DNA of 64,000 nucleotides from Pseudobutyrivibrio ruminis (GTDB taxonomy: Bacteria > Bacillota > Clostridia > Lachnospirales > Lachnospiraceae): contig NZ_SVET01000001.1 of NCBI RefSeq assembly GCF_015057245.1, positions 1 to 64,000 of the forward strand, read 5' to 3'. Every line of letters starts with the position of its first letter. Position 1 is the first letter of the stretch. A model generated the notes under the pieces. It was not told the origin of the DNA, ran no database searches, and saw only the letters and a program-made list of their open reading frames with translations. This document shows, piece by piece, positions 6,674-13,989 of this stretch. The position numbers and the translations under genes were made by a program.

Positions 6674-7222
6674 TTATGAAAGTATTTGAGATATTGCTTC
6701 TTGATATTCTTCCTCTTCTTTTTTTACAATATCCTGATAACGAAGGGCATGTTCGTGACTAAGGATTTCTGAACCAATCCATTCCAGATGAGTAGCAGCC
6801 TTCTGGGTCTTTAATACTATTTGATAGTAACATCCGCCCTGAAGAAGCAACTCAAGAGCTTCTTTTTTGGAAAGAAAGCCACTAGTGATAATACCAAAGG
6901 TATTGTACAAAGTATCGTTTGCGATAGGTCCCTTTATAACGTCGTATTCAGATAAATAGTCATCTTTGGCAGCTCGATTGTTGAAAATATAGTCTGCCCA
7001 TTCTGAATCTCGGCTGAATTCTTTTATATTAAGTCCGCCTAATTCCAATTCATATTTATTAATTATGATGTCATATCCTGCCTTTTCACGGGCCCAACGG
7101 CCTGCAAAGTCTGAATCATCAGATGTATAGAAGCCCTGACCAAAATCGGCGTTTTTGCGGCCGTAATGAATGTCAGGATTTTTGATTTCTTCGTAGGATG
7201 TATGGAAAAGCTGTAACTTCAT
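6674..7222 (-). CDS. DUF3990 protein, ADP-ribosyltransferase-like fold
   Basis: 182 residues with the DUF3990 pattern: LFHTSY at the N-terminus, NPDIHYGRKNADFGQGFYTS at 15-34, and WAREKA near 43-48. DUF3990 is placed with ADP-ribosyltransferase-like domains; the H in LFHTSY and the GFYT motif correspond to NAD-binding positions of that fold. In other genomes such proteins often lie beside a small DUF3791 partner, in a toxin-antitoxin-like pair. No such partner is seen in the short gaps on either side, so this copy appears to be an orphan. It starts 26 bp after the acyltransferase gene. Activity and target are unknown. Confidence 0.75.
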   Translation of the reverse strand: MKLQLFHTSYEEIKNPDIHYGRKNADFGQGFYTSDDSDFAGRWAREKAGYDIIINKYELELGGLNIKEFSRDSEWADYIFNNRAAKDDYLSEYDVIKGPIANDTLYNTFGIITSGFLSKKEALELLLQGGCYYQIVLKTQKAATHLEWIGSEILSHEHALRYQDIVKKEEEEYQEAISQILS

Positions 7223-7248
7223 ATCATTTACCTATTTTTAAATGACGA

Positions 7249-7995
7249 TTAGTACTCAGGATCTTTTTCTGGATTATTTACATATACTCCAAATTCTTCC
7301 ATTGTAGAAATGATGGTATTTCTAACAATATCTGCAACCTCATGGGTTTTCATATCTTTGTAGGTTTCGTAATAGATTGGCTCACCAAATATTACTTTGG
7401 TGGTAACTGGACCAGGCTTAAAGCTATTAAAAGCAAGGTAAGAATCGATAAGTGTAACAGGAATGATAGGTACCTGAGCCTTCATAGCGCATTTGAAGCT
7501 GCCTGGCTTGAAACGCTGAACGATATTGCCATTGCTGGCATATCCGCCTTCAGAGAAAAGAATGAAGCGTTTTCCTTCCTTTACTTCCTCTTCTATCTGA
7601 GCCATGATACGAATGTTTTGACGTACGTCATCCAATGCTAAACGCTTGGCACCAAGTAAATCTACCATTTCGCGAACAAGAAAACCGTATGATTTGGCCT
7701 TGTCCATAACGAAGGTACAAGGATTGTGATGCGCATACATGATTCCAAGAGCGTCATATTTGCCCTGATGGTTTGGATACATGATGTATCCGCCCTCCTC
7801 AGGAAGATTTTCTGTGCCATATACCTCTGTGGTAATTCGGGCAGATTTCTTAAGATAACGTATAAGTCGGAGTGCATATGCGTATCTTGTTTTCTCTGGG
7901 TATTTTTCTTTATGTTTTATCATTTTACGCATAGTAGGAACAATTTCAGGTCCACGCTTTGCGTTAAACAGAATTGCTATTAAAAAACGAATCAT
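7249..7995 (-). CDS. 1-acyl-glycerol-3-phosphate acyltransferase family protein (PlsC-like)
   Basis: A 248-residue lysophospholipid acyltransferase-like protein. It has the catalytic NHxxxxD box (N75-H-QGKY-D81) and the glycerophosphate-binding block, here FSEGG in place of the usual PEGTR-like motif. A hydrophobic N-terminus suggests membrane attachment. The usual reaction is transfer of an acyl group to lysophosphatidic acid in phospholipid synthesis. The substrate is not certain because the family is broad. AGGGAG precedes the ATG. Confidence 0.85.
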   Translation of the reverse strand: MIRFLIAILFNAKRGPEIVPTMRKMIKHKEKYPEKTRYAYALRLIRYLKKSARITTEVYGTENLPEEGGYIMYPNHQGKYDALGIMYAHHNPCTFVMDKAKSYGFLVREMVDLLGAKRLALDDVRQNIRIMAQIEEEVKEGKRFILFSEGGYASNGNIVQRFKPGSFKCAMKAQVPIIPVTLIDSYLAFNSFKPGPVTTKVIFGEPIYYETYKDMKTHEVADIVRNTIISTMEEFGVYVNNPEKDPEY

Positions 7996-8062
7996 AATAA
8001 CTCCCTATCCATATTCTCTATATATGATAGTACCATAAATGGGGGAGCCCTGTGAATACTTA

Positions 8063-8392
8063 CTACAACATATCGTATGAAGAGTATTCGATAACGAGAT
8101 AATTACCAGCTGTAATATCATCGTCCAGAAGATGATTCATTGATTTGATATTGTTGATGAAATCCTGTTTGTCTGTATAATCTGGGCCCATGAACTGATC
8201 TGCTATGGACCACAAAGTATCACCTGGCTGGATTTCATAGCTGGTGTAATATGTGTAAACCTGACGATTTGTTTCGGCTGCTGCTCTATTAGAAAAGAGA
8301 ATGAAGCTGAATAATAAAGTAGCGATAATGCCTGCTAATAACATGATTTTTCTATTTCTAACGATACGTTCTGACTTGCTATATACCTTCAT
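8063..8392 (-). CDS. YneA-like LysM protein, probable SOS cell-division inhibitor
   Basis: 109 residues from the ATG at 8392, which has GGAGGG 9 nt upstream; longer readings of the frame have no such site. One membrane helix lies at about residues 18-33 and a single extracytoplasmic LysM domain (YEIQPGDTLWSIADQF to YLVIEY) fills the rest. Its architecture and its position divergent from lexA match yneA of bacilli, which delays division after DNA damage. At least one LexA-type operator lies in its promoter region. Function is inferred from context. Confidence 0.78.
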   Translation of the reverse strand: MKVYSKSERIVRNRKIMLLAGIIATLLFSFILFSNRAAAETNRQVYTYYTSYEIQPGDTLWSIADQFMGPDYTDKQDFINNIKSMNHLLDDDITAGNYLVIEYSSYDML

Positions 8393-8421
8393 AATATCAA
8401 ACCCTCCAAAATAAATGTTCG

Positions 8422-8433
8422 GAACCTTTGTTC
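8422..8433. promoter_or_regulatory. LexA box 1 (GAAC-N4-GTTC)
   Basis: GAACCTTTGTTC matches the Gram-positive SOS consensus half-sites exactly. It lies just downstream of the -10 box of the yneA-like gene, where a bound repressor would block it. Confidence 0.7.
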
Positions 8434-8440
8434 TGGTATC

Positions 8441-8469
8441 AATATAAATCCGAACGTTCGTTTTGTCAA
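8441..8469 (-). promoter_or_regulatory. Promoter of the yneA-like gene
   Basis: TTGACA (8464-8469), a 17-nt spacer and TATATT (8441-8446) on the minus strand: a near-consensus promoter expected to need tight repression. The palindrome at 8451-8460 lies inside the spacer. Confidence 0.75.
8451..8460. promoter_or_regulatory. Compact SOS-like palindrome (CGAACGTTCG)
   Basis: The two LexA half-sites CGAAC and GTTCG abut with no 4-bp spacer, inside the yneA-like promoter spacer. It may be a degenerate LexA site or a chance palindrome. Confidence 0.35.
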
Positions 8470-8478
8470 TACTTTTTT

Positions 8479-8492
8479 CGAACAAAATTTCG
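8479..8492. promoter_or_regulatory. LexA box 2, imperfect (CGAAC-N4-TTTCG)
   Basis: Matches CGAAC-N4-GTTCG with one mismatch. It lies between the two divergent promoters, 10 bp before the lexA -35 box, consistent with autoregulation of lexA. Confidence 0.5.
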
Positions 8493-8502
8493 GAAAATGT
8501 GT

Positions 8503-8531
8503 TTGCAAAAGTATGTTCTTTGTGCTATTGT
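8503..8531 (+). promoter_or_regulatory. lexA promoter
   Basis: TTGCAA (8503-8508), a 17-nt spacer and TATTGT (8526-8531), with an extended -10 TG at 8523-8524. Confidence 0.6.
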
Positions 8532-8563
8532 AAAATTAATAAAAAAAGAAAGGAGCCTTTCCT

Positions 8564-9178
8564 ATGGCATACGGAAAAATTTCTGCAAAACAGCGCGAAA
8601 TCCTTGAAGTTATTAAAAAAGAAATTTTAAATAAAGGTTATCCTCCTACTGTTAGAGAGCTTTGTGATGCATGTAATCTTAAATCTACATCATCTGTACA
8701 CTCTCATTTGGAGACTCTTGAAAAGAATGGATATATCAAGCGTGACCCATCAAAGCCACGTGCTATTGAAATCGTTGATGATAATTTTAATATTGTTCGT
8801 CGTGAGGTTGTCAATGTTCCTGTAGTTGGAAATGTTGCTGCTGGTCAGCCACTTCTTGCAGTTCAGAACATCGATGAATACTTCCCTATTCCAGCTGAGC
8901 ATATGCCTAATCAGCAGGCTTTCATGCTTCGTGTCAAGGGTGAGTCAATGATTAATGCTGGTATTCTTGATGGAGATACTATTATTGTTATGCAGCAAGA
9001 TACAGCTAAAAATGGTGATATGGTAGTTGCTCTCGTAGATGACAGCGCTACTGTTAAGACATTCTATAAAGAGGATGGACACATTCGTTTACAGCCTGAA
9101 AATGACACTATGGATCCTATCATTGTTCCAGACTGTCAAATCCTTGGTAAAGTATTCGGTGTTTTCCGTTTCTTCTAG
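8564..9178 (+). CDS. lexA: LexA repressor, SOS regulator and self-cleaving protease
   Basis: 204 residues, normal length. A winged-helix DNA-binding domain fills residues 1-70 and a S24 peptidase-like domain fills 85-204. The catalytic dyad is S128 (in GESM) and K165 (in TVKTFY), and the self-cleavage bond is A93-G94. RecA-bound single-stranded DNA triggers cleavage and opens the SOS genes. AAAGGAG lies 8 nt before the ATG. It is divergent from the yneA-like gene across LexA-type operators and convergent with rsfS. Confidence 0.97.
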   Translation: MAYGKISAKQREILEVIKKEILNKGYPPTVRELCDACNLKSTSSVHSHLETLEKNGYIKRDPSKPRAIEIVDDNFNIVRREVVNVPVVGNVAAGQPLLAVQNIDEYFPIPAEHMPNQQAFMLRVKGESMINAGILDGDTIIVMQQDTAKNGDMVVALVDDSATVKTFYKEDGHIRLQPENDTMDPIIVPDCQILGKVFGVFRFF

Positions 9179-9195
9179 TGTTATTTATACTAAAA

Positions 9196-9219
9196 AAGCC
9201 AATCCTTTCGGATTGGCTT
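9196..9219. terminator. Bidirectional terminator between lexA and rsfS
   Basis: A 10-bp perfect stem AAGCCAATCC with GGATTGGCTT, loop of 4, with A and T runs on the two sides, serving both convergent transcripts. Confidence 0.9.
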
Positions 9220-9228
9220 TTATTAATT

Positions 9229-9576
9229 CTATAAGTCAGCAGCATCAATAAGGATGCCATCTTTCCAAATTCTTTCTAAATCGTAGAATAATCTATCTTC
9301 TTCAGAGAATAAGTGAACAATTACATCTTCGTAGTCCATAAGTACCCATGTGCTTTGTCTATTACCCTCGATAGATTTAGCGTGAATTCCGTTTTCGTAA
9401 AGAATTCTATCTACTTCATCTTGCATTGCATTCATCTGACTCTGGTTTGATGCAGAAGCAACGATGAAATAATCAGCCATGATACTTACATTTGAAATAT
9501 CGATAGCTTTAACATCGATAGCTTTCTTATCGTCAAGTGCTTTGCAAACAAGTTTTGCCATTTCTCTTGAATCCAT
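9229..9576 (-). CDS. rsfS: Ribosomal silencing factor RsfS
   Basis: A 115-residue DUF143/Iojap protein, usual length, with the family stretches VKAIDISNVSIMADYFIVAS and WVLMDYEDVIVHLF. It binds L14 on the 50S subunit and prevents subunit joining in starvation. It follows the nadD-yqeK gene by 14 bp, the usual clostridial order. GAGAGG precedes the ATG. Confidence 0.95.
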   Translation of the reverse strand: MDSREMAKLVCKALDDKKAIDVKAIDISNVSIMADYFIVASASNQSQMNAMQDEVDRILYENGIHAKSIEGNRQSTWVLMDYEDVIVHLFSEEDRLFYDLERIWKDGILIDAADL

Positions 9577-9590
9577 ATTGTACCTCTCTT

Positions 9591-10778
9591 CTATTTATTA
9601 AGTAATTTACGATAATAATTAAACGTATCTATTGTTGTTGGATCTACCATATCAGGATTGCTATTAAGATAATTTACTGAATCCTCAAGAATCATATATA
9701 CGCACAAATCTAAATCGCTATAAGCTACCGAACGAATTATATCTAGCCGTGGCTGTTTATCACGGCCTGGCTCAATATAATCTGACACAAATATGATTTT
9801 ATCTAATAAACTCATATTTGGACATCCAGTTGTATGAACTTCAATCGCATGAGCGATTTGCTTGTCCTTTACGTCATACTTTTCTTTAGCGTAATAGGCT
9901 CCAACTTTGCCGTGAAGCAAGTGTGGATATTTATACTCTATATCAGTTATAGGAATATTGTTTTTCTCACATACGTTGATACGTTTTTCATCTGAGATGC
10001 ATTTTGCGCAGTCGTGAAGCATACCAGCTACCATAGCGTTTATAGATGGATAATTCCATCTTATTGCTAAGCTATATGCTGTATGAGCTACTCCTATGGT
10101 GTGAACATATCTACTTACTTTTAACTCCTTTTTCATTTCATTATCAAGACGCATAACGTCTTCCATGGTGTATGAATCAGGGGCATAAAGATTATGCTCA
10201 ATTATGTAATTAAAGACTGCTTCTGGCATCTGATTTTTAATATCTGGATTTATTCTGATTTTGTTTCTTATTGATGAGGAAGCAATATCGTTTGCAATAT
10301 AATCAATTAAGAAAAAATCACCATCAAAGATATTTTTGCATTCATGGATAGATTGCTCTATTTTATCCATATCATCCCCGGCTCTAGGTGCTGCAAGGAC
10401 ATTACAATACTGGGAAATGATTTCAGGTTTAACCCAATTTTTGAAATTGATAAGGCTGTCGCTACCCATAATAAAGAATAATTCATCATCCGGGTGCTCT
10501 TGATGTAATTCTGTAAATGTAATATAAGAATAACTTTTTCCAGCTCGATATATTTCTCTGTCGTCTATTTCTAGCCCGTCGATGCCTTCGATTGCAAGGC
10601 GCACCATATCGTATCTGCATAAATCAGCAACAGTTTCACTAGTATCCTTGTGAGGCGGTGTGCCTGAAATAAGGAAATAGACAATATCTAAGTCAAACTG
10701 CTTTTTAGCAGCCTGCGCTATTTCTATATGGGTGTTATGAATCGGATTAAATGTACCACCATAAATGCCAATTCTCAT
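9591..10778 (-). CDS. nadD: Fused NadD nicotinate-nucleotide adenylyltransferase / YqeK HD hydrolase
   Basis: 395 residues from the ATG at 10778, which has GGAG 4 nt upstream; the frame extends further back but without homology. Residues 1-200 are NadD (GGTFNPIHNTH nucleotide-binding motif, SSSIRNKI near the end), which makes NaAD in NAD synthesis. Residues 208-395 are a YqeK-type HD domain with HTIGVAHTA, MLHDCAK and HAIEVH metal ligands; YqeK relatives split diadenosine tetraphosphate. The two are separate adjacent genes in bacilli and one polypeptide here. Confidence 0.93.
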   Translation of the reverse strand: MRIGIYGGTFNPIHNTHIEIAQAAKKQFDLDIVYFLISGTPPHKDTSETVADLCRYDMVRLAIEGIDGLEIDDREIYRAGKSYSYITFTELHQEHPDDELFFIMGSDSLINFKNWVKPEIISQYCNVLAAPRAGDDMDKIEQSIHECKNIFDGDFFLIDYIANDIASSSIRNKIRINPDIKNQMPEAVFNYIIEHNLYAPDSYTMEDVMRLDNEMKKELKVSRYVHTIGVAHTAYSLAIRWNYPSINAMVAGMLHDCAKCISDEKRINVCEKNNIPITDIEYKYPHLLHGKVGAYYAKEKYDVKDKQIAHAIEVHTTGCPNMSLLDKIIFVSDYIEPGRDKQPRLDIIRSVAYSDLDLCVYMILEDSVNYLNSNPDMVDPTTIDTFNYYRKLLNK

Positions 10779-10788
10779 GATGTCTCCT

Positions 10789-11076
10789 TTACTGTGGAAG
10801 CTTAATAACAGGCTTTTTAGCAGCTCTGTAAAGCACGATCTTACGACCGATAACACGAACAACTTCTGCATGTGTACGCTCAGCTAATACTTGAGCGATT
10901 TCCTTAGGATCATCAAAACAATTCTTTAATACATTTATCTTTATAAGCTCTCTAGCCTCTAAAGCTTCATCAACTGCATTTGTATATTCTGGTGTAAGTG
11001 AAGCCTTGCCGATTTGTAAAATAGGGCTCATATCGGCTGCTAAAGATGATAAATAAGCTCTCTGTTTATTTGTCAT
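10789..11076 (-). CDS. yhbY: YhbY CRM-domain RNA-binding protein
   Basis: A 95-residue single CRM domain with the classic pattern LSSLAADMSPILQIGKASLTP, then ELIKINVLKNC, and a conserved G-x-x-x-V-L-Y-R near the C-terminus (GRKIVLYR). It associates with the precursor 50S subunit. It lies between obgE and nadD, 12 and 10 bp from them, in a ribosome-assembly operon. Confidence 0.92.
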   Translation of the reverse strand: MTNKQRAYLSSLAADMSPILQIGKASLTPEYTNAVDEALEARELIKINVLKNCFDDPKEIAQVLAERTHAEVVRVIGRKIVLYRAAKKPVIKLPQ

Positions 11077-11088
11077 TTCTATACCTCT

Positions 11089-12375
11089 TTATTTGTAGTA
11101 ATCAAATACTAGACCATACATACGAACTGTATCGCCTTCCTGGATACCCTTTTCCTCAAGCTCCTTCAAGATGCCTTGCTCTTTGAGGAAGTTCTGGAAG
11201 AATAAGAATCCCTTCTCAGACTCAAGGTTTGTGTATCCAAGCATTTTTTCAATACGTGGTCCTTCAACAACGTAATCGCCTTCATCGTTAATCTCAACTG
11301 TGTAAGGCTCGTCATTGAATGCTCTGATTGTAGGATCAAACTCCTGCTCATAAACGATTGGAGCATCATCACATGTATCAAGAAGTCGTACAACCTCGTA
11401 TAAAAGCGCTTTAATGCCCTGACCGCTAACTGCAGAAATAGCAAATACTTTGATGCCCTTAGGCTCAAATTCTGCTTTTAATTCTTCAAGAACCTGATTA
11501 GATTCCTCTCCGATTACATCCATTTTGTTGGCTGCAATAACCTGTGGCTTTTTAAGAAGAGCTGAATCATATGCTTCAAGCTCAGCAGAGATAGTTTTAA
11601 TATCCTCAACAGGATTACGGCCTTCTACAGAAGCGCCATCAACCATATGAATGATAACCTTTGTTCGTTCGATGTGACGAAGGAATTCATGACCTAGTCC
11701 GATTCCTTCAGATGCACCTTCGATAAGGCCTGGAATATCAGCAATAACGAAACCATTTATATCATCAACATCTACAACACCAAGATTTGGGCTAAGTGTT
11801 GTAAAATGATAATTTCCAATTTTAGGGTCTGCATTTGTTACACGTGATAAAAATGTTGATTTACCAACGTTTGGATAACCTACAAGACCTACATCAGCTA
11901 TAACCTTGAGCTCAAGGATAACCTCTAATTCAATTGCATCTACACCTGGCTTTGCGTACTTAGGTGCCTGCATTGTAGAAGTTGCAAAATGCTGATTTCC
12001 AAGTCCGCCTTTACCACCAGGAAGAACGATTTGACGCTTGTTATCGCCTGACATATCTGCAATAACCTTTCCTGATTCGGCATCTTTGATAACAGTTCCT
12101 TCTGGAACCTTTAGGATTAAATCCTCTCCATTTTTGCCATGACAATTGTCTTTGCCACCCTCCTGACCTGGAGCTGCAGCAAATTTTCTACGATGTCTAT
12201 AATCTGTAAGTGTGTTAAGGCCTGGATCTACTTCGAAAATTACATCTCCGCCTTTACCACCGTCGCCACCATTTGGACCACCATTTGGTACATATTTTTC
12301 ACGACGGAAACTAACGTGACCATCGCCACCCTTACCTGATTTTATAATAATCTTTGCTCTATCAGCAAATGCCAT
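11089..12375 (-). CDS. obgE: Obg GTPase (CgtA/ObgE)
   Basis: 428 residues. The glycine-rich Obg fold spans 1-157 (VSFRREKYVPNGGPNGGDGG). The G domain follows with GYPNVGKST, switch DIPGLIEGA and NKMD. The C-terminal OCT domain spans about 345-428. It acts in late 50S assembly and stringent-response links. GGAG precedes the ATG. It follows the L27 gene, from which it is separated by a terminator. Confidence 0.97.
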   Translation of the reverse strand: MAFADRAKIIIKSGKGGDGHVSFRREKYVPNGGPNGGDGGKGGDVIFEVDPGLNTLTDYRHRRKFAAAPGQEGGKDNCHGKNGEDLILKVPEGTVIKDAESGKVIADMSGDNKRQIVLPGGKGGLGNQHFATSTMQAPKYAKPGVDAIELEVILELKVIADVGLVGYPNVGKSTFLSRVTNADPKIGNYHFTTLSPNLGVVDVDDINGFVIADIPGLIEGASEGIGLGHEFLRHIERTKVIIHMVDGASVEGRNPVEDIKTISAELEAYDSALLKKPQVIAANKMDVIGEESNQVLEELKAEFEPKGIKVFAISAVSGQGIKALLYEVVRLLDTCDDAPIVYEQEFDPTIRAFNDEPYTVEINDEGDYVVEGPRIEKMLGYTNLESEKGFLFFQNFLKEQGILKELEEKGIQEGDTVRMYGLVFDYYK

Positions 12376-12404
12376 AAAAATCTCCTTATACTGAAATGAA
12401 AAAC

Positions 12405-12437
12405 GACCCGACTTTACGTAACACGTATAGTCGGGTC
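12405..12437 (-). terminator. Terminator of the rplU-prp-rpmA unit
   Basis: A 9-bp stem GACCCGACT with AGTCGGGTC plus an inner TACGT/ACGTA pairing, followed by GTTTTT on the minus strand. Confidence 0.9.
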
Positions 12438-12443
12438 AAATAA

Positions 12444-12728
12444 TTACTGCTCTACAGGATAGACAGAAGCCTGCTTCTTGTCTCTTCCCTTTCTCTCGAA
12501 ACGAAGTACTCCATCAACTAAAGCAAAAAGTGTATCGTCTCCACCGAGACCTACATTATTGCCTGGAAGAATCTTTGTACCGCGCTGTCTATAAAGAATG
12601 TTGCCAGCCTTTACGAACTGACCATCTGCTCTTTTAGCACCTAATCTCTTAGACTCAGAATCTCTACCGTTCTTTGTAGAGCCTACACCCTTTTTATGAG
12701 CGAAGAACTGAAGGTTCATCTGTAGCAT
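12444..12728 (-). CDS. rpmA: 50S ribosomal protein L27 with cleavable N-terminus
   Basis: 94 residues. The first nine (MLQMNLQFF) are the Firmicute-type extension that is removed before assembly; the mature protein begins AHKKGVGST, whose N-terminus reaches the peptidyl-transferase centre. The protease that makes the cut, Prp, is encoded immediately upstream. Normal length. Confidence 0.97.
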   Translation of the reverse strand: MLQMNLQFFAHKKGVGSTKNGRDSESKRLGAKRADGQFVKAGNILYRQRGTKILPGNNVGLGGDDTLFALVDGVLRFERKGRDKKQASVYPVEQ

Positions 12729-12731
12729 GTC

Positions 12732-13058
12732 TTACACCTCCTTAATTTCTAGTGAAATATACTCATCACCGTATTGTTTTTGAATCTCGCCCAAACCAAG
12801 CAACATAGAGTCAATTAAAAGCTGAGCTCTATCAGATAGCTTTTCTGAAAAAGACATAACTAAATGTCCTCCGTCTTCAGCTGCCTCAACACTAAAAGCA
12901 TCATCAGTAAAACGCTCAATGCTGTTAAATGTGTTAATAGCTAATACTGAAACTGCAGCACAAACAATGTTTTGTCCTGCTTCCTCGGAACCGGCATGAC
13001 CGTCCAAAGAAATCTGTTTAATATCTGCTGCTTGCTTGGAAATAATCACGGAAACCAT
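12732..13058 (-). CDS. prp: Ribosomal-processing cysteine protease Prp
   Basis: 108 residues (YsxB/Prp family) with active-site H21 in DGHAG and C33 in NIVCAAVS. Prp removes the N-terminal extension of L27. It sits between rplU and rpmA, as is standard in Firmicutes, with gaps of 2 and 3 bp implying tight co-translation. Confidence 0.95.
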   Translation of the reverse strand: MVSVIISKQAADIKQISLDGHAGSEEAGQNIVCAAVSVLAINTFNSIERFTDDAFSVEAAEDGGHLVMSFSEKLSDRAQLLIDSMLLGLGEIQKQYGDEYISLEIKEV

Positions 13059-13060
13059 AA

Positions 13061-13369
13061 TTAACCGTTAATCTTTTCAATCTTAACCTGTGTGAAAGCC
13101 TGTCTGTGGCCATTCTTCTTGTGGTAACCTGTTTTTCTCTTGTACTTGTAAACGATTACCTTCTTACCTCTGCCTTCTTTAACAACAGAAGCCTCTACTG
13201 TTGCGCCCTTAACTGTAGGGTCACCAACCTTGAGATCCTTGTCGCTAACAGCAAGAACCTGATCAAAAGTAACCTTCTCACCAGCTTCAACGCCAAGCTT
13301 TTCAATGGTAATGATATCGCCTTCAGAAACTTTGTACTGCTTACCACCTGTTGCAATAATTGCGTACAT
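13061..13369 (-). CDS. rplU: 50S ribosomal protein L21
   Basis: 102 residues, normal length, starting MYAIIATGGKQYKV, with the conserved YKRKTGYHKKNGHRQ near the C-terminus. It binds 23S rRNA. First gene of the rplU-prp-rpmA unit, behind a structured leader and a good promoter. AGGAGG precedes the ATG. Confidence 0.98.
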   Translation of the reverse strand: MYAIIATGGKQYKVSEGDIITIEKLGVEAGEKVTFDQVLAVSDKDLKVGDPTVKGATVEASVVKEGRGKKVIVYKYKRKTGYHKKNGHRQAFTQVKIEKING

Positions 13370-13395
13370 GGTTGCTCCTCCTTTTTATCATTACT

Positions 13396-13451
13396 CGCCA
13401 GTTTCGGTGGTGCTTCGGAATGAAACACACTTCAAAAAACCACACTGAGCG
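13396..13451 (-). ncRNA. Structured 5' leader of rplU (candidate L21 leader)
   Basis: Between promoter and rplU the RNA can form an outer stem CGC(U)CAGU (13444-13451) with ACUGGCG (13396-13402) enclosing GUGGU (13439-13443) with ACCAC (13407-13411). Firmicutes carry an autoregulatory L21 leader at this position. That this is the same element is inference from place and pairing. Confidence 0.55.
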
Positions 13452-13463
13452 GCATACTCAAGT

Positions 13464-13492
13464 ATAATAGCACAGCAATTGGCTATCGTCAA
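13464..13492 (-). promoter_or_regulatory. rplU promoter
   Basis: TTGACG (13487-13492), a 17-nt spacer and TATTAT (13464-13469) on the minus strand, near consensus. Confidence 0.7.
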
Positions 13493-13507
13493 TAATTTAA
13501 TTGAATA

Positions 13508-13876
13508 TTACTCTACTGTATGTATATCTCCGAGATGTTTCTTAAGATATTGATCTAAAGATGAAAGATTTTGACCATTACTTTCTCTTATTTTTCTGGC
13601 TTCATCTTCAAGACAATGCCTACAAGCTCTGTGCAAATTATCCTGCTCGGTACTTTCAAACCATTTATCAAATTGGTCTTCTAAGTCGATTTCTGACTTG
13701 AATCGAAACTTACTTAGCTGCAGGGTGAGTTGTGATATTGCACGCTGCTTAACGGCAATTCTTGCATCGTCTGTTAAGTTTATCTCAGGATAATCTTTGT
13801 TATACTTTACAATCTCCTGATCTGCAATCTGTTCAGCCTTTTTCTCTACTACAGGAATTATTTCGTTTAGTTCCAT
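13508..13876 (-). CDS. Conserved-looking hypothetical protein
   Basis: 122 residues, charged and mostly helical, with a CxxC (RACRHCLED) near residue 84-91 that could bind a metal. No membrane helix or signal. I do not recognise the family. It lies alone between the RNase G gene and the rplU promoter, with an extended -10 promoter at 13943-13951 and no strong ribosome-binding site (AGG about 10 nt before the ATG). Confidence 0.6.
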   Translation of the reverse strand: MELNEIIPVVEKKAEQIADQEIVKYNKDYPEINLTDDARIAVKQRAISQLTLQLSKFRFKSEIDLEDQFDKWFESTEQDNLHRACRHCLEDEARKIRESNGQNLSSLDQYLKKHLGDIHTVE

Positions 13877-13942
13877 AATAGATGCCTATCCTATGATAAG
13901 GATTATTCCTTTCTGAATCAATGTTTGCACCAAATCATATGA

Positions 13943-13951
13943 ATTATATCA
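13943..13951 (-). promoter_or_regulatory. Extended -10 promoter of the 122-residue protein gene
   Basis: TGATATAAT on the minus strand, an extended -10 element without a good -35. Confidence 0.45.
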
Positions 13952-13989
13952 TCATATTATGTTTAATCTGTTATAACACTAACTTTACT

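Noticed and set aside
8393..8485. Longer N-terminus for the LysM protein
   Set aside because: The extra 31 residues cross two of the LexA-like sites and the promoter, and only the ATG at 8392 has a ribosome-binding site.
10779..10871. Longer N-terminus for NadD
   Set aside because: It overlaps yhbY, and the NadD fold begins at MRIGIYGG.
13195..13428. Minus-strand frame overlapping rplU and its leader
   Set aside because: A different frame of the L21 gene; L21 is certain.
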